Part shown: piece after piece, positions 32,682 to 41,670 of the stretch
Layout of the letters: each line of letters opens with the position of its first letter
How positions within the stretch are numbered: the stretch's first letter is position 1
Source: an uncultured Prevotella sp.
GTDB lineage: Bacteria; Bacteroidota; Bacteroidia; Bacteroidales; Bacteroidaceae
Length of the DNA: 55,491 nucleotides
Assembly: GCA_900318395.1 (NCBI GenBank)
Contig: ONKL01000049.1
Coordinates: 1 to 55,491, forward strand
Reading direction: 5' to 3'
Program-made: the position numbers and the translations under genes
The notes under the pieces: model-generated
Seen by the model: only the letters and a program-made list of their open reading frames with translations
What the model was told of the DNA's origin: nothing
Databases searched by the model: none

Positions 32682-33806
32682 ATGCGATTTACATTATCTA
32701 GCACAACTCTGAGCTCAAAGCTCTCTGCTCTCTCGAGAGTCATCAACAGTAAAAATGCGCTCCCCATCCTGGGCGATTTCGTTTTTGAAATCAGTGACAA
32801 CATCTTATATCTGACAGCATCAGACAGTGAGAATGTGATGAAGACACAGATTGCACTGACTGAAAGCGATGGCTCTGGCCGTTTCGCCATCGGCAACCAG
32901 TTCATACTCGATGCCGTCAAGGGTATCTCGGAGCAGCCCATTACGTTCGAAGTGAACCAGGAGCAGAATAGCGTGAAAATATCATATCAGAACGGTCTGT
33001 TCTCCCTGCCCATCGATAACGCAGACGAGTTCCCCATGGCTCAGCCTATCAGTGACTATGCCAATGCGGTAACCATGCCTAATATGACGCTGGCTGAGAA
33101 CATCAACCGCTCGATCTTCGCAACAGCTCAGGACGAGTTGCGCCCTGTAATGAACGGTATCTATTTCGACCTGAATGCCGACTGCCTCGCTATCGTTGCC
33201 AGCGACGGTCACAAACTGGTGCGCAACAAGGTGTTTACCATCCATAGCGACCAGCCTGCATCGTTCATCCTGCCTAAGAAGCCTGCTAACCTGCTGAAGA
33301 ACCTGCTGGGCAAGGACGGTGGCGATGTGGTCATCCGCTTCGATGAGCGTAATGCAGAGATCAACTATGGTGACGGAACTCTGCAGTGCCGTCTGATTGA
33401 AGGACGCTACCCCAACTACAACTCAGTGATTCCACAGAATAATCCCAATGAGATCCGTGCCGACCGTCTGGCCTTGTTGGCTGCGCTCCGTCGTGTACAG
33501 CCATTTGCCAACAACTCGAGCAACCTTATCCGCTTCCATGTAGAGGGCTCTACCCTACAACTGGATGCTGAGGACTATGACTTCTCAAGGACGGCTACAG
33601 AGCGCATGACCTGCGAATATAACGGCATGCCGATGTCGATCGGTTTCAAGGGTTCGGCTTTCATTGAGATTCTCAACAGCTTCGATTGCCAGGATGTGAT
33701 TATCAAGTTGGCTGACCCCAGTCGTGCAGGTCTTGTGCTGCCTTCAGAACAGCCTGAGAACCAGGATGTGCTGATGCTGATGATGCCCATGCTCATAAAT
33801 AATTAA
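32682..33806 (+). CDS. dnaN: DNA polymerase III sliding clamp (beta subunit)
   Basis: A 374-residue beta clamp that tethers the replicative polymerase. All three clamp domains are present, with typical strings ALPILGDFVFEI, TASDSENVM, VMNGIYFDL, IVASDGHKL, LIEGRYPNY and the C-terminal VLMLMMPMLINN (the M-P-M/L motif of the hydrophobic cleft). It is followed 3 bp later by an exonuclease gene. dnaA is not in the window. Confidence 0.96.
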   Translation: MRFTLSSTTLSSKLSALSRVINSKNALPILGDFVFEISDNILYLTASDSENVMKTQIALTESDGSGRFAIGNQFILDAVKGISEQPITFEVNQEQNSVKISYQNGLFSLPIDNADEFPMAQPISDYANAVTMPNMTLAENINRSIFATAQDELRPVMNGIYFDLNADCLAIVASDGHKLVRNKVFTIHSDQPASFILPKKPANLLKNLLGKDGGDVVIRFDERNAEINYGDGTLQCRLIEGRYPNYNSVIPQNNPNEIRADRLALLAALRRVQPFANNSSNLIRFHVEGSTLQLDAEDYDFSRTATERMTCEYNGMPMSIGFKGSAFIEILNSFDCQDVIIKLADPSRAGLVLPSEQPENQDVLMLMMPMLINN

Positions 33807-33809
33807 GGT

Positions 33810-34667
33810 ATGAAGCTGAATCTTACTAAGCCACTGGTTATCTTCGACTTGGAGACAACTGGTCTTGATCTGGTCAAAGATCGGATTATCCAGATATCAT
33901 ATATCAAGGTGAGTCCTAACGGTGATGAGGAGCGTGGCGACGAGCTGGTGAATCCAGAACGCCCTATCGAGCCCATCATTACCCAGCTGACAGGTATCAG
34001 CAATGAGGACGTGAAAGACAAGCCTACCTTCAAACAGCTCAGTCAGAAACTGGCAGACAAGTTCACTGGTTGTGACTTCGCTGGTTTTAACTCTAATCAC
34101 TTCGATATCCCTCTGTTGGCAGAGGAGTTCCTGCGTGCAGGCATCGACTTCGACTTCTCGAAGTGCAGAATGATTGACGCCCAGACCATCTTCCACAAGA
34201 TGGAGCGCCGTAACCTGGCTGCAGCCTATAAGTTCTACTGTGGACGCAAGATGGAGGAAGACTTCGAGGCACACCGTGCTGATCAGGACACGGAGGCAAC
34301 CTACCGTGTGCTGATGGGCGAGCTCGACAAGTATGCCCCTGGTGCTAACGAGGATGCAGAGAAGGTGCTGGAGAACGACATGGACAAACTGGCAGAATTC
34401 TCGAAGACGAACAACAACGTGGACTTCGCAGGCCGTATCGTATGGGGAGAGGTGAAAGACCGTCAGGGCAATCCCGTGCTCGACAAGGACGGCAAGCCAA
34501 AGCTGACAGAAGTTTTCAACTTCGGCAAGCACAAGGGACTCCCTGTGGCCGACGTGCTGCATATCGACCCAGGCTATTACAGCTGGATCCTGTCGGGCGA
34601 CTTCACCTATAACACCAAACAGGTGCTGACACGCATCAGGTTGCGCGAGGCGAAATTAAACGGATGA
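33810..34667 (+). CDS. DnaQ-like 3'-5' exonuclease with ExoX-like C-terminal domain
   Basis: A 285-residue DEDDh exonuclease. Exo I is FDLETTGLD (Asp13, Glu15), Exo II is the FAGFNSNHFDIPLLAEEF region, and Exo III is HRADQDTEAT (His/Asp). The C-terminal block FNFGKHKGLPVADVLHIDPGYYSWIL resembles the small domain found after exonuclease X-like enzymes (DUF3820-like). It lies directly after dnaN, compatible with proofreading or repair. Its stop overlaps the next ATG. Confidence 0.88.
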   Translation: MKLNLTKPLVIFDLETTGLDLVKDRIIQISYIKVSPNGDEERGDELVNPERPIEPIITQLTGISNEDVKDKPTFKQLSQKLADKFTGCDFAGFNSNHFDIPLLAEEFLRAGIDFDFSKCRMIDAQTIFHKMERRNLAAAYKFYCGRKMEEDFEAHRADQDTEATYRVLMGELDKYAPGANEDAEKVLENDMDKLAEFSKTNNNVDFAGRIVWGEVKDRQGNPVLDKDGKPKLTEVFNFGKHKGLPVADVLHIDPGYYSWILSGDFTYNTKQVLTRIRLREAKLNG

Positions 34668-35572
34668 GAATCGTAAAGGCGATACTGACATTCAACTTCA
34701 TACTTGCAGTTCTAAGCGTTCAAGCTCAAGAGCTGCAAGTTAAGGTTAATATCAATCACAGCCAGATATCGGGTACCGACGTGAGTGTGTTTGAGAATCT
34801 GCAGCAGACGCTCGAACAGTTTGTCAACGAGCGCCAGTGGACGGAGTTGCAGTTCCAGAAGAACGAACGGATACAATGCAGCTTCAACATCACCGTTTCG
34901 AAGTATATTCGCGAGGAGAACCGCTTCGAATGTTCTGCCCTCATCCAGGCCAACCGTCCTGTCTACAACTCTGCCTACACCTCCACCTTATATAATAATA
35001 AAGACGACAACTTCCATTTCGAGTTCAAGCAGTTCGACCAGCTGAACTTCGTCGAGGAGGTGGTTTCCGACCAGCTGACAGCCCTTATGGCCTATTATGC
35101 TTATCTGATCATAGGACTGGATCTCGACAGCTTCTCGCCGATGGGTGGCACAGATGTTCTGCAAAGATGTATGCATCTCGTGAACAATGCCCAGAATCTG
35201 GGGTTCCCTGGTTGGAAGTCGTTCGAGGACAGCCGAAACCGCTTTGCCATCATCAACGACTATCTCGACGAGGCGATGAAGCCTCTCCGTCAGCTGCAGT
35301 ATGACTATTACCGCAAGGGACTCGACGAGATGGCGAACAATGCAGAGCGTGGGCGAACAGAGATTACGACAGCCCTGGAAGAAGGCCTGAAGAAAGCCCA
35401 TGAGGACAAGCCGTTGAGCCTGCTACCTCAGATATGGACTGACTATAAGCGTGACGAGCTGGTGAACATATACAAGGGCAAGGGTACCCAAAAGGAAAAG
35501 GAACGCATCTATGAACTGCTGATGAGCATCAACGCCTCGCAGAACAGCAGTTGGGATAAAATCAAACAATAA
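34664..35572 (+). CDS. porD: DUF4835 protein, PorD-type
   Basis: A 302-residue exported protein. The signal peptide (MRIVKAILTFNFILAVLSVQAQ) is followed by a domain matching DUF4835: ELQVKVNINHSQISGTDVSVFENLQQTLEQF, the paired QCSFNITVSKYI strand, NFVEEVVSDQLTALMAYYAYLIIGLDLDSFSP and a helical C-terminus. Members have been named PorD in connection with type IX secretion, though the mechanistic evidence is thin. The gene overlaps the exonuclease stop and precedes recN by 3 bp. In related genomes coaBC usually sits between the exonuclease and this gene, but it is absent here. Confidence 0.75.
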   Translation: MRIVKAILTFNFILAVLSVQAQELQVKVNINHSQISGTDVSVFENLQQTLEQFVNERQWTELQFQKNERIQCSFNITVSKYIREENRFECSALIQANRPVYNSAYTSTLYNNKDDNFHFEFKQFDQLNFVEEVVSDQLTALMAYYAYLIIGLDLDSFSPMGGTDVLQRCMHLVNNAQNLGFPGWKSFEDSRNRFAIINDYLDEAMKPLRQLQYDYYRKGLDEMANNAERGRTEITTALEEGLKKAHEDKPLSLLPQIWTDYKRDELVNIYKGKGTQKEKERIYELLMSINASQNSSWDKIKQ

Positions 35573-35575
35573 CGT

Positions 35576-37234
35576 ATGCTGAATCATTTATATATCAAGA
35601 ACTTCACTCTGATCGATGAGTTGGATATAGAACTCTATCAGGGCTTCTCTGTCATCACTGGCGAGACAGGTGCAGGCAAGAGTATCATACTCGGAGCCTT
35701 GGGTCTGTTGCTGGGACAAAGGGCTGATTCGAAAGCCATCAAGCAGGGAGCCGAGAAGTGTGTGATTGAAGCGCATTTCGACCTTTCGCGTTATGGCATG
35801 ACCGACTTCTTCGAGGAGAATGAAATCGAATATGATGCCGCAGACTGCATCGTGCGTCGCGAACTGACGGCATCAGGGAAAAGCCGTGCCTTCATCAACG
35901 ACACACCTGTGCAGCTATCCCTGTTGAAAGAACTCGGTGAGCAACTGGTGGACATCCATTCGCAGCACCAGAACCTGTTGCTCAACAAGCAGGATTTCCA
36001 GTTGAACGTGGTCGACATCATTGCTGGCGACGAGAAAGAACTGCAGCTCTACCAGCAGGCCTATACGCAATATCATGCCACAGAGAAGGAACTCAGTGCC
36101 CTCAAGGAAAGCATCGAGCAGAACAGGCAGAATGCCGATTTCCTGCAGTTCCAGTTCGAGGAGCTGACACAGGCCAATCTTGCAGAAGGTGAGCAAGAGG
36201 AACTGGAACAGAAGAGTGAGACGATGTCGCACTCGGAAGAGATCAAGAGTGCACTCTACGAGGCCGACAATGCCCTCTCGGCAGAGCAGACGGGTGTCGT
36301 AGAGTCTCTGAGGACAGCCCTCTCTGCCATGCGACAGATTGAGAAAGTACTGCCTGATGCCAGTGAACTCGTGGAGAGATTGGACAGCAGCTACATAGAA
36401 CTGAAGGATATCGCACAGGAGATCAGCAGTCAGATGGAACATATAGACTTTGATCCTGCTGAGTTGGATGCCATCAACAACCGACTCGACAAGCTCTATG
36501 ACCTGGAGAAGAAATACCACGTGGAGACGATCGAGGAACTGATAGCAAAGCGCGACGAACTGAAGATACAGCTGGGACGCATCGAGAACAGCGACGAGGC
36601 CTTGGCAGAACTGCAGCAGAAGCTGGCAGCTCAACTCGCTCAGGCTCAGAAAGCAGCAGAGACACTGACCAAGCTGCGCACAAAGGCAGCCAAGCAGATA
36701 GAGAAAGAAATGCAGGGACGACTGATGCCCCTGGGTATGCCCAATGTGAAGTTCAGCATCGAGATGACCCAAGAACCACTCAATGTCAGTGGACAAGACA
36801 AGGTGGCCTTCCTCTTCAGTGCCAACACCTCCACCCCACTCCAGCCCATCTCTCAGGTGGCCTCTGGTGGTGAGATTGCACGAGTGATGCTCTCCCTAAA
36901 GGCAATGATCAGTGGTGCCGTCAAGTTGCCTACCATCATCTTTGATGAGATTGATACAGGTGTCAGTGGCAAGACTGCAGAGAAGATGGCAGAGATCATG
37001 CAGGAGATGGGACACCACGAGCGCCAGGTGATCAGTATCACTCACCTACCCCAGATCGCAGCACTTGGCTCTGCCCATTATAAAGTGGAGAAAGAGGAGA
37101 CTGCGAAGGGCACCATCAGCAGGATGCGCAAGCTGTCAGATGACGAGCGCGTCTTGGAAATCGCCCAAATGCTCAGTGGCAGCAATGTCTCTGAGGCTGC
37201 TATATCAAACGCGAAACAGCTTTTGAAAATGTAA
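35576..37234 (+). CDS. recN: DNA repair ATPase RecN
   Basis: A 552-residue SMC-like protein for double-strand break repair. Walker A is GETGAGKS (residues 29-36). LVDIHSQHQNLLL is the conserved Q-loop region, followed by long coiled coils with a central break. The C-terminal half has LNVSGQDKVAFLFSANT, the signature VASGGEIARVMLSLK, Walker B TIIFDEIDTGVSG and the H-loop ISITHLPQIAA. The stop codon lies in the first unit of an octamer array. Confidence 0.95.
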   Translation: MLNHLYIKNFTLIDELDIELYQGFSVITGETGAGKSIILGALGLLLGQRADSKAIKQGAEKCVIEAHFDLSRYGMTDFFEENEIEYDAADCIVRRELTASGKSRAFINDTPVQLSLLKELGEQLVDIHSQHQNLLLNKQDFQLNVVDIIAGDEKELQLYQQAYTQYHATEKELSALKESIEQNRQNADFLQFQFEELTQANLAEGEQEELEQKSETMSHSEEIKSALYEADNALSAEQTGVVESLRTALSAMRQIEKVLPDASELVERLDSSYIELKDIAQEISSQMEHIDFDPAELDAINNRLDKLYDLEKKYHVETIEELIAKRDELKIQLGRIENSDEALAELQQKLAAQLAQAQKAAETLTKLRTKAAKQIEKEMQGRLMPLGMPNVKFSIEMTQEPLNVSGQDKVAFLFSANTSTPLQPISQVASGGEIARVMLSLKAMISGAVKLPTIIFDEIDTGVSGKTAEKMAEIMQEMGHHERQVISITHLPQIAALGSAHYKVEKEETAKGTISRMRKLSDDERVLEIAQMLSGSNVSEAAISNAKQLLKM

Positions 37235-37260
37235 AAATGTAACAATGTAAAAATTACGAA
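37231..37260 (+). repeat. Octamer array at the recN/TPR-gene junction
   Basis: Units of 8 bp (GTAAAAAT, GTAACAAT, GTAAAAAT, then TACGAAAT) span the recN stop (TAA at 37232-37234) to the ATG of the next gene (37261). The GTAACAAT word is shared with the arms of the inverted repeat at 30874-31058. Confidence 0.85.
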
Positions 37261-38955
37261 ATGATGATGAATATGAATAGGAAAATGATACAAAGGCGGG
37301 CTTTGAGCGTGATGCTCTTGAGTTTCCTGACCTTCATACCTCTATGTGCCCAGCCTGCCTGGGTGAAGAAAGCCACAAAGTCGGTTTTCACTTTGAAGAC
37401 ATTTGCTGCAGACGGTTCACTCATTGGCAGCAGCAATGGTTTCTTCATCGGAAGCAATGGTGAGGCCGTCAGCAACTTTACGCCGTTCAAAGGGGCTTCA
37501 AGAGCCGTGATTATCGACTCACAGGGAAAGGAGATGCCCGTAGTGAGCATTCTTGGTGCTGACGACATGTATGACGTCGTTAAATTCCGTGTCAATGGCA
37601 AAACTCAGCCGTTGATAGTCAGTTCTGCGTCTGCCCCCGTCAGCAGTAACGTATGGCTTCTCCCCTATCGTGAGGTGAAGAATGTCAATGGAGGTGTGGT
37701 GCGCAAGGCAGAGAAGTTCCATGAGACTTTCGATTACTACACGGTGGCAATGACGATGCCTGAGAACACCGTGAGTTGTCCGTTGCTCAACGATGCAGGC
37801 GACGTGATCGGTATGATGCAGCAGCCAGCCTCACTCAAGGACACGCTAAGCTATGCCGTTGGCATCAGCTTTGCTGACTCACTGAAGATCTCAGCTTTTT
37901 CTATGAACGATGCCACCTTGCAGCAGACACAGATCAAGAAGGAACTGCCTGAGGATATCAAGGAAGCCACCCTGGCGCTGTATCTGGCCAACAGCAATGC
38001 TGACTCTGCCACCTACGCGATGATGGTACACGACTTTATCGTGAAGTTCCCTGATGCCCCCGATGGTTATACCTATCGTGCACAGCTGTCTGCCAACAAT
38101 GGTGATTTCCAGTCAGCGCAGAGCGATATGGAACAGGCCATTAAACTGGCAGACAAGAAAGACGAGGCTCATTTCTCGTATGCCCGTCTGATCTATAACA
38201 AGGAAATCTATCAGAGTGCGCAGCCTTATGCCAACTGGAGTCTTGACAAGGCCCTCTCAGAGGTCAGGGAGGCTATCAGTGCTACGCCCGTCCCCACCTA
38301 TCGCCAGCTGGAAGCCAATATCCTCTTTGCCCAGCAGAACTATGAGGATGCCTATCAGATTTATCATGATCTGACGAACACAGATCTGCGTAGTGCAGAG
38401 ATCTTCTATGCTGCTGCACGTTGTAAGGAGATGCAGAAGGATACGACCGCCATGCTGGCGCTGATGGACAGTACCATCAACTGCTTCTCGAAGCCCTATC
38501 TGAAAGAGGCTGCCCCCTATCTGTGGGCACGTGCTCAGGCCAGAAGAAATGCTGGGAAATATCGTGATGCCATCAACGACATGAATGAATATGAAGAGCT
38601 GATGAAGGCTACCATCAACGATAATTTCTACTACGTGCGCCATCAGACGGAGATTGAAGGGCGTCTGTATCAGCAGGCCATCAACGACATCAACCGTGCC
38701 ATCCAGATGAATCCTGATGAGATACTCTACTATGCAGAAAAAGCTTCGCTGGAAGTCAGAGTCGGTATGTATGACCAGGCTATCTTGACGGCTCAGGAGT
38801 GCATCAAGATTGATCCCAACAACAGTGACGGCTATCTCTTCCTGGGGCTGGCTCAATGCCTGAAAGGACAGAAGGCTGAAGGAATACCCAACCTGCAGAA
38901 AGCAAGAGATCTTGGAGACACCCAGGCTGATGCACTGATTGAGAAATACAAATAA
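37261..38955 (+). CDS. Degenerate trypsin-like domain plus TPR protein
   Basis: A 564-residue exported protein with an N-terminal signal peptide (residues about 10-30). Residues about 35-200 look like a trypsin/HtrA-type fold without the catalytic residues. The His loop reads SNGEAVSNFTPF (no His), the Asp loop is YDVVKFRV, and the Ser loop reads NTVSCPLLNDAGDVIGMM where GNSGGPLLN would be expected. Residues about 230-560 are tetratricopeptide repeats (for example AYQIYHDLTNTDLRSAEIFYAAARC and AINDINRAIQMNPDEILYYAEKA). A scaffold role in the envelope is inference. It ends in a terminator. Confidence 0.8.
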   Translation: MMMNMNRKMIQRRALSVMLLSFLTFIPLCAQPAWVKKATKSVFTLKTFAADGSLIGSSNGFFIGSNGEAVSNFTPFKGASRAVIIDSQGKEMPVVSILGADDMYDVVKFRVNGKTQPLIVSSASAPVSSNVWLLPYREVKNVNGGVVRKAEKFHETFDYYTVAMTMPENTVSCPLLNDAGDVIGMMQQPASLKDTLSYAVGISFADSLKISAFSMNDATLQQTQIKKELPEDIKEATLALYLANSNADSATYAMMVHDFIVKFPDAPDGYTYRAQLSANNGDFQSAQSDMEQAIKLADKKDEAHFSYARLIYNKEIYQSAQPYANWSLDKALSEVREAISATPVPTYRQLEANILFAQQNYEDAYQIYHDLTNTDLRSAEIFYAAARCKEMQKDTTAMLALMDSTINCFSKPYLKEAAPYLWARAQARRNAGKYRDAINDMNEYEELMKATINDNFYYVRHQTEIEGRLYQQAINDINRAIQMNPDEILYYAEKASLEVRVGMYDQAILTAQECIKIDPNNSDGYLFLGLAQCLKGQKAEGIPNLQKARDLGDTQADALIEKYK

Positions 38956-38961
38956 ATAATT

Positions 38962-38988
38962 AATCCCGCCTTCAAGCGGGATTTATTA
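38962..38988. terminator. Bidirectional terminator between TPR gene and gldE
   Basis: The stem AATCCCGC/GCGGGATT with a 6-base loop is followed by TATTATTTG. It separates the convergent genes. Confidence 0.82.
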
Positions 38989-40302
38989 TTTGTCGTTATC
39001 GTGGATAATGACCTTGATCTTCGAGATGCGATGCCCATCGAGTTCTGTCACCTCGAAAGTGAAGTTCTTGTACTTAATCCGTTCGTGCTGCTCTGGGAAG
39101 TCGCCCTTGATCTCAAGGAGCAGACCAGCCAAAGAGTCGGCATCGCCTTCAACCTCCTTGAACGTCTCGTCATCGAGATTCAGTATCTTGTATAAGTCGC
39201 TGAGCAGCGTCTTACCCTCAAATACATAGGTATTGGCATTGATACGGACATAGTTCTTTTCTTCCTCGTCGTACTCGTCATTGATCTCACCTACGATTTC
39301 TTCGAGGATATCCTCGAGCGTAATGAGGCCACTTGTACCACCATATTCATCGACTACAATGGCGATATGGACCTTGTTTGCCTGGAAGTCGCGCAACAGG
39401 TCGTCAATCTTCTTCGTCTCAGGCACAAAATAGGGAGGACGGATGAGCGACTGCCAACGGAACGTAGCAGGCTTCGACAGATGTGGCAGCAAGTCCTTGA
39501 TATAGAGGATGCCTCGGATATTGTCGCTGTTACCCTGATAGACAGGAATACGCGAGTAATTGTTCTCAACGATACACTTGAGCACCTCAGGGAAAGGCAG
39601 ACTGAAATCGAGGTCGACCACATCCTGGCGTGAGGTCATCACCTCCTTGGCAGTCTCATCGCCAAAGCGCACAATGCCCTCCAGCATGTTCTTCTCCTCC
39701 TTCAGTTCTTCCTTGTCTGTCAGGTCGAGGGCATGTTCGAGATCGTTGACACTCAGCACATGATTCTCCTTCTGAACCACTTTCCCTGCCATAATTCCAG
39801 TCTTGATCAGGACATTTGACAGGGGACGGAACACCTTACTTAAGAAAAGGATAATACCAGCTGTACGACGACAGAAAGCCAGAGGACGCTGACCGGCATA
39901 GACCTTTGGCATAATCTCGCCAAACAGCAGCAAGAGGAAGGTCAGGATGACCGTTATCATGATAAACTCCAACAGCAGCGCGTTACCAAAATCCACCACA
40001 TGACTGATGAAATAATTCAGCAGCATGATGATGGTCACGTTGATTAAATTGTTGGTAATCAGGATAGTAGCAAGCGTCCGCTCAGAGTCTTCGCGTAACT
40101 TCAGGATCTTGCCGTCTACTTCGTTCTTATCTTCATCAAGCTCATTGAGATTACTGGGTGACAAAGAAAAGAATGCAATCTCAGAACCCGACGCAAAAGC
40201 CGAGAACACAAGAAGTATACACGCTAAAATGCACGAAATGATAGCACCCGTCGTGGGAACCAAGAACTGTATCTCACTCAGGGTTTGTTGAAGATAGTCC
40301 AT
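38986..40302 (-). CDS. gldE: GldE-type CNNM/CBS membrane protein
   Basis: A 438-residue membrane protein. An N-terminal CNNM (DUF21) domain with four hydrophobic helices (ISCILACILLVFSAFASGSEIAFFSL, TLATILITNNLINVTIIML ...) is followed by two CBS domains (VMTSRQDVVDLD..., FVPETKKIDDLLRDFQANKVHIAIVVDEYGGTSGLITLEDILEEIVGEI) and a CorC/HlyC transporter-associated domain. This is the GldE (gliding-associated) arrangement next to ssb as in other Bacteroidota. Ion transport or a Gld-machinery role is known only by association. It overlaps ssb by 29 bp. Confidence 0.85.
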   Translation of the reverse strand: MDYLQQTLSEIQFLVPTTGAIISCILACILLVFSAFASGSEIAFFSLSPSNLNELDEDKNEVDGKILKLREDSERTLATILITNNLINVTIIMLLNYFISHVVDFGNALLLEFIMITVILTFLLLLFGEIMPKVYAGQRPLAFCRRTAGIILFLSKVFRPLSNVLIKTGIMAGKVVQKENHVLSVNDLEHALDLTDKEELKEEKNMLEGIVRFGDETAKEVMTSRQDVVDLDFSLPFPEVLKCIVENNYSRIPVYQGNSDNIRGILYIKDLLPHLSKPATFRWQSLIRPPYFVPETKKIDDLLRDFQANKVHIAIVVDEYGGTSGLITLEDILEEIVGEINDEYDEEEKNYVRINANTYVFEGKTLLSDLYKILNLDDETFKEVEGDADSLAGLLLEIKGDFPEQHERIKYKNFTFEVTELDGHRISKIKVIIHDNDK

Positions 40303-40642
40303 CGTCTGTGTTTGTTTTCGGAGTCAGCATTTCCATATTGTCTGCCCAGATCTCTGTGGCATATCTGCGCTGACCCTGTTTGTCGTCATAGGTCGTATAG
40401 CGGATACGGCCTTCAATATAGAGTTTGTCGCCCTTGTGAACATATTTCTCGACAATCTCTGCCAGCCTTCGCCAAAGTATCACATTGTGCCAATCCGTAT
40501 GGTCGGGCACCTGGGTTCCGTTCTGAAGCGTATACCCACGCTCAGTCGTAGCCAGTCTGATACGAGCGACAGCCACACCTTGGTCTACATATCTGACCTC
40601 AGGCTCCTGGCCAACATTTCCAATAAGCATCACCTTATTCAT
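40274..40642 (-). CDS. ssb: Single-stranded DNA-binding protein without acidic tip
   Basis: A 122-residue OB-fold SSB: MNKVMLIGNVGQEPEVRY, RIRLATTERG, DHTDWHNVILWRRLAEIVEKYVHKGDKLYIEGRIRYTTYDDKQGQRRYATEIWADNM-type core. The chain stops soon after the OB fold (TPKTNTDDGLSSTNPE) and has no D-D-x-P-F tip, which in most SSBs recruits partner proteins. It overlaps the upstream gene by 8 bp and gldE by 29 bp, so the three are one operon. A second, complete ssb may exist elsewhere. Confidence 0.92.
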   Translation of the reverse strand: MNKVMLIGNVGQEPEVRYVDQGVAVARIRLATTERGYTLQNGTQVPDHTDWHNVILWRRLAEIVEKYVHKGDKLYIEGRIRYTTYDDKQGQRRYATEIWADNMEMLTPKTNTDDGLSSTNPE

Positions 40643-41189
40643 TGACCTGATCTTTTGCCTTGCCTAAATAACGGAACTTGAAATTCTTTCCTTTTGCAGA
40701 AGGGAACTGGCTGCGTTCATCGACCTTATCGCGCAGATGATCAATGATGCGCTCGTAGCACTCCATACCCGATGAAGCCTTGACACGAGCCACGAACTGT
40801 GTGTCGCGATACTGGAACTTACCTGTGGCAGGAATGAGCAATACGCGCTTGAAATCAACGACACCTTCATACCAGCCCTCACGGAGCTCATTCAGACGGA
40901 CCAAAGCCGGTACGGGAGCCTTCGCCTCCATCTCGTTGATGGGGTGAACAGCTTTCTTCTCTTTGAAGTCCTGCATCGTGGCAGCGTCAGTCTTGATGAT
41001 GATGAAATAGACTCTGGGGTGAACCTTATATCTTTTGGGGTAATATATATCACTCTCTGCATACTCACGGATATCAGCCTCGAGAAGAGGAGTCATTTCA
41101 ATCTCTTCGATAGAACGCAGGAAGTCTAATGCTTCATCTACTGTGGAAACAAGCGTTTCACGGTCAAAATATCTTAAATATAAATTCAT
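40635..41189 (-). CDS. Conserved Bacteroidales protein of unknown function
   Basis: A 184-residue soluble protein I cannot place. It has an N-terminal helix (TLVSTVDEALDFLRSIEEIE), a basic-aromatic middle (YYPKRYKVHPRVYFIIIKTDAATMQDFKEKKA) and a strand-rich C-terminal half (RVLLIPATGKFQYRDTQFVARVKASSGMECYERI). The start at 41189 (MNLYLRYF) was chosen because the longer frame enters the tRNA-Gly gene. It overlaps ssb by 8 bp and lies 34 bp downstream of the tRNA cluster with no promoter between them. Confidence 0.65.
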   Translation of the reverse strand: MNLYLRYFDRETLVSTVDEALDFLRSIEEIEMTPLLEADIREYAESDIYYPKRYKVHPRVYFIIIKTDAATMQDFKEKKAVHPINEMEAKAPVPALVRLNELREGWYEGVVDFKRVLLIPATGKFQYRDTQFVARVKASSGMECYERIIDHLRDKVDERSQFPSAKGKNFKFRYLGKAKDQVNE

Positions 41190-41223
41190 TTGAAAAAGAT
41201 TGTTGTTTTCCTTAAAAAAAAGA

Positions 41224-41295
41224 GCGGAAAACGGGACTCGGACCCGCGACCCCAACCTTGGCAAGGTTGTGCTCTACCAACTGAGCTATTTCCGC
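41224..41295 (-). tRNA. tRNA-Gly (GCC), copy 2
   Basis: A 72-nt cloverleaf: acceptor GCGGAAA/TTTCCGC, D arm GCTC...GAGC, anticodon loop TTGCCAA giving GCC, T arm with TTCGAGT. CCA is not encoded. The sequence is identical to the copy at 41429-41500. Confidence 0.96.
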
Positions 41296-41313
41296 GTTTC
41301 TGCAAAAAAATTG

Positions 41314-41397
41314 TGAAGAGGAGGAGACTCGAACTCCCACGTCGCAATTGACACTACCCCCTCAAAGTAGCGCGTCTACCAATTCCGCCACCTCTCC
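41314..41397 (-). tRNA. tRNA-Leu (GAG)
   Basis: An 84-nt class II tRNA with a long variable arm: acceptor GGAGAGG/CCTCTTC, anticodon loop TTGAGGG giving GAG, T loop TTCGAGT. CCA is not encoded. Confidence 0.94.
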
Positions 41398-41428
41398 AAC
41401 AAACCGCTGATTTTTGTTCAACAAGTGA

Positions 41429-41500
41429 GCGGAAAACGGGACTCGGACCCGCGACCCCAACCTTGGCAAGGTTGTGCTCTACCAACTGAGCTATTTCCGC
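41429..41500 (-). tRNA. tRNA-Gly (GCC), copy 1
   Basis: A 72-nt cloverleaf identical to 41224-41295. It is the promoter-proximal member of the Gly-Leu-Gly cluster. Confidence 0.96.
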
Positions 41501-41576
41501 ATTTATTCTTTCAGAATGACATCGGTTTTCAAAAGAATTTCGTGTTCCGAAAGGCAACCTCTCTCGATTGCGGATG

Positions 41577-41607
41577 CAAAGGTAATGCTTTTTTCCGAAC
41601 TGGCAAA
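41577..41607 (-). promoter_or_regulatory. Promoter of the Gly-Leu-Gly tRNA cluster
   Basis: On the minus strand TTTG (41607-41604), 19 bp, then TACCTTTG (41584-41577), about 76 bp before the first tRNA. It may also serve the downstream unknown gene-ssb-gldE run. Confidence 0.75.
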
Positions 41608-41670
41608 CTTTTTCAGAGTTTTTTTTCAAAAAAAGTGCCATTTTATCGAAAATAGGGCATTTTGAGCGTC

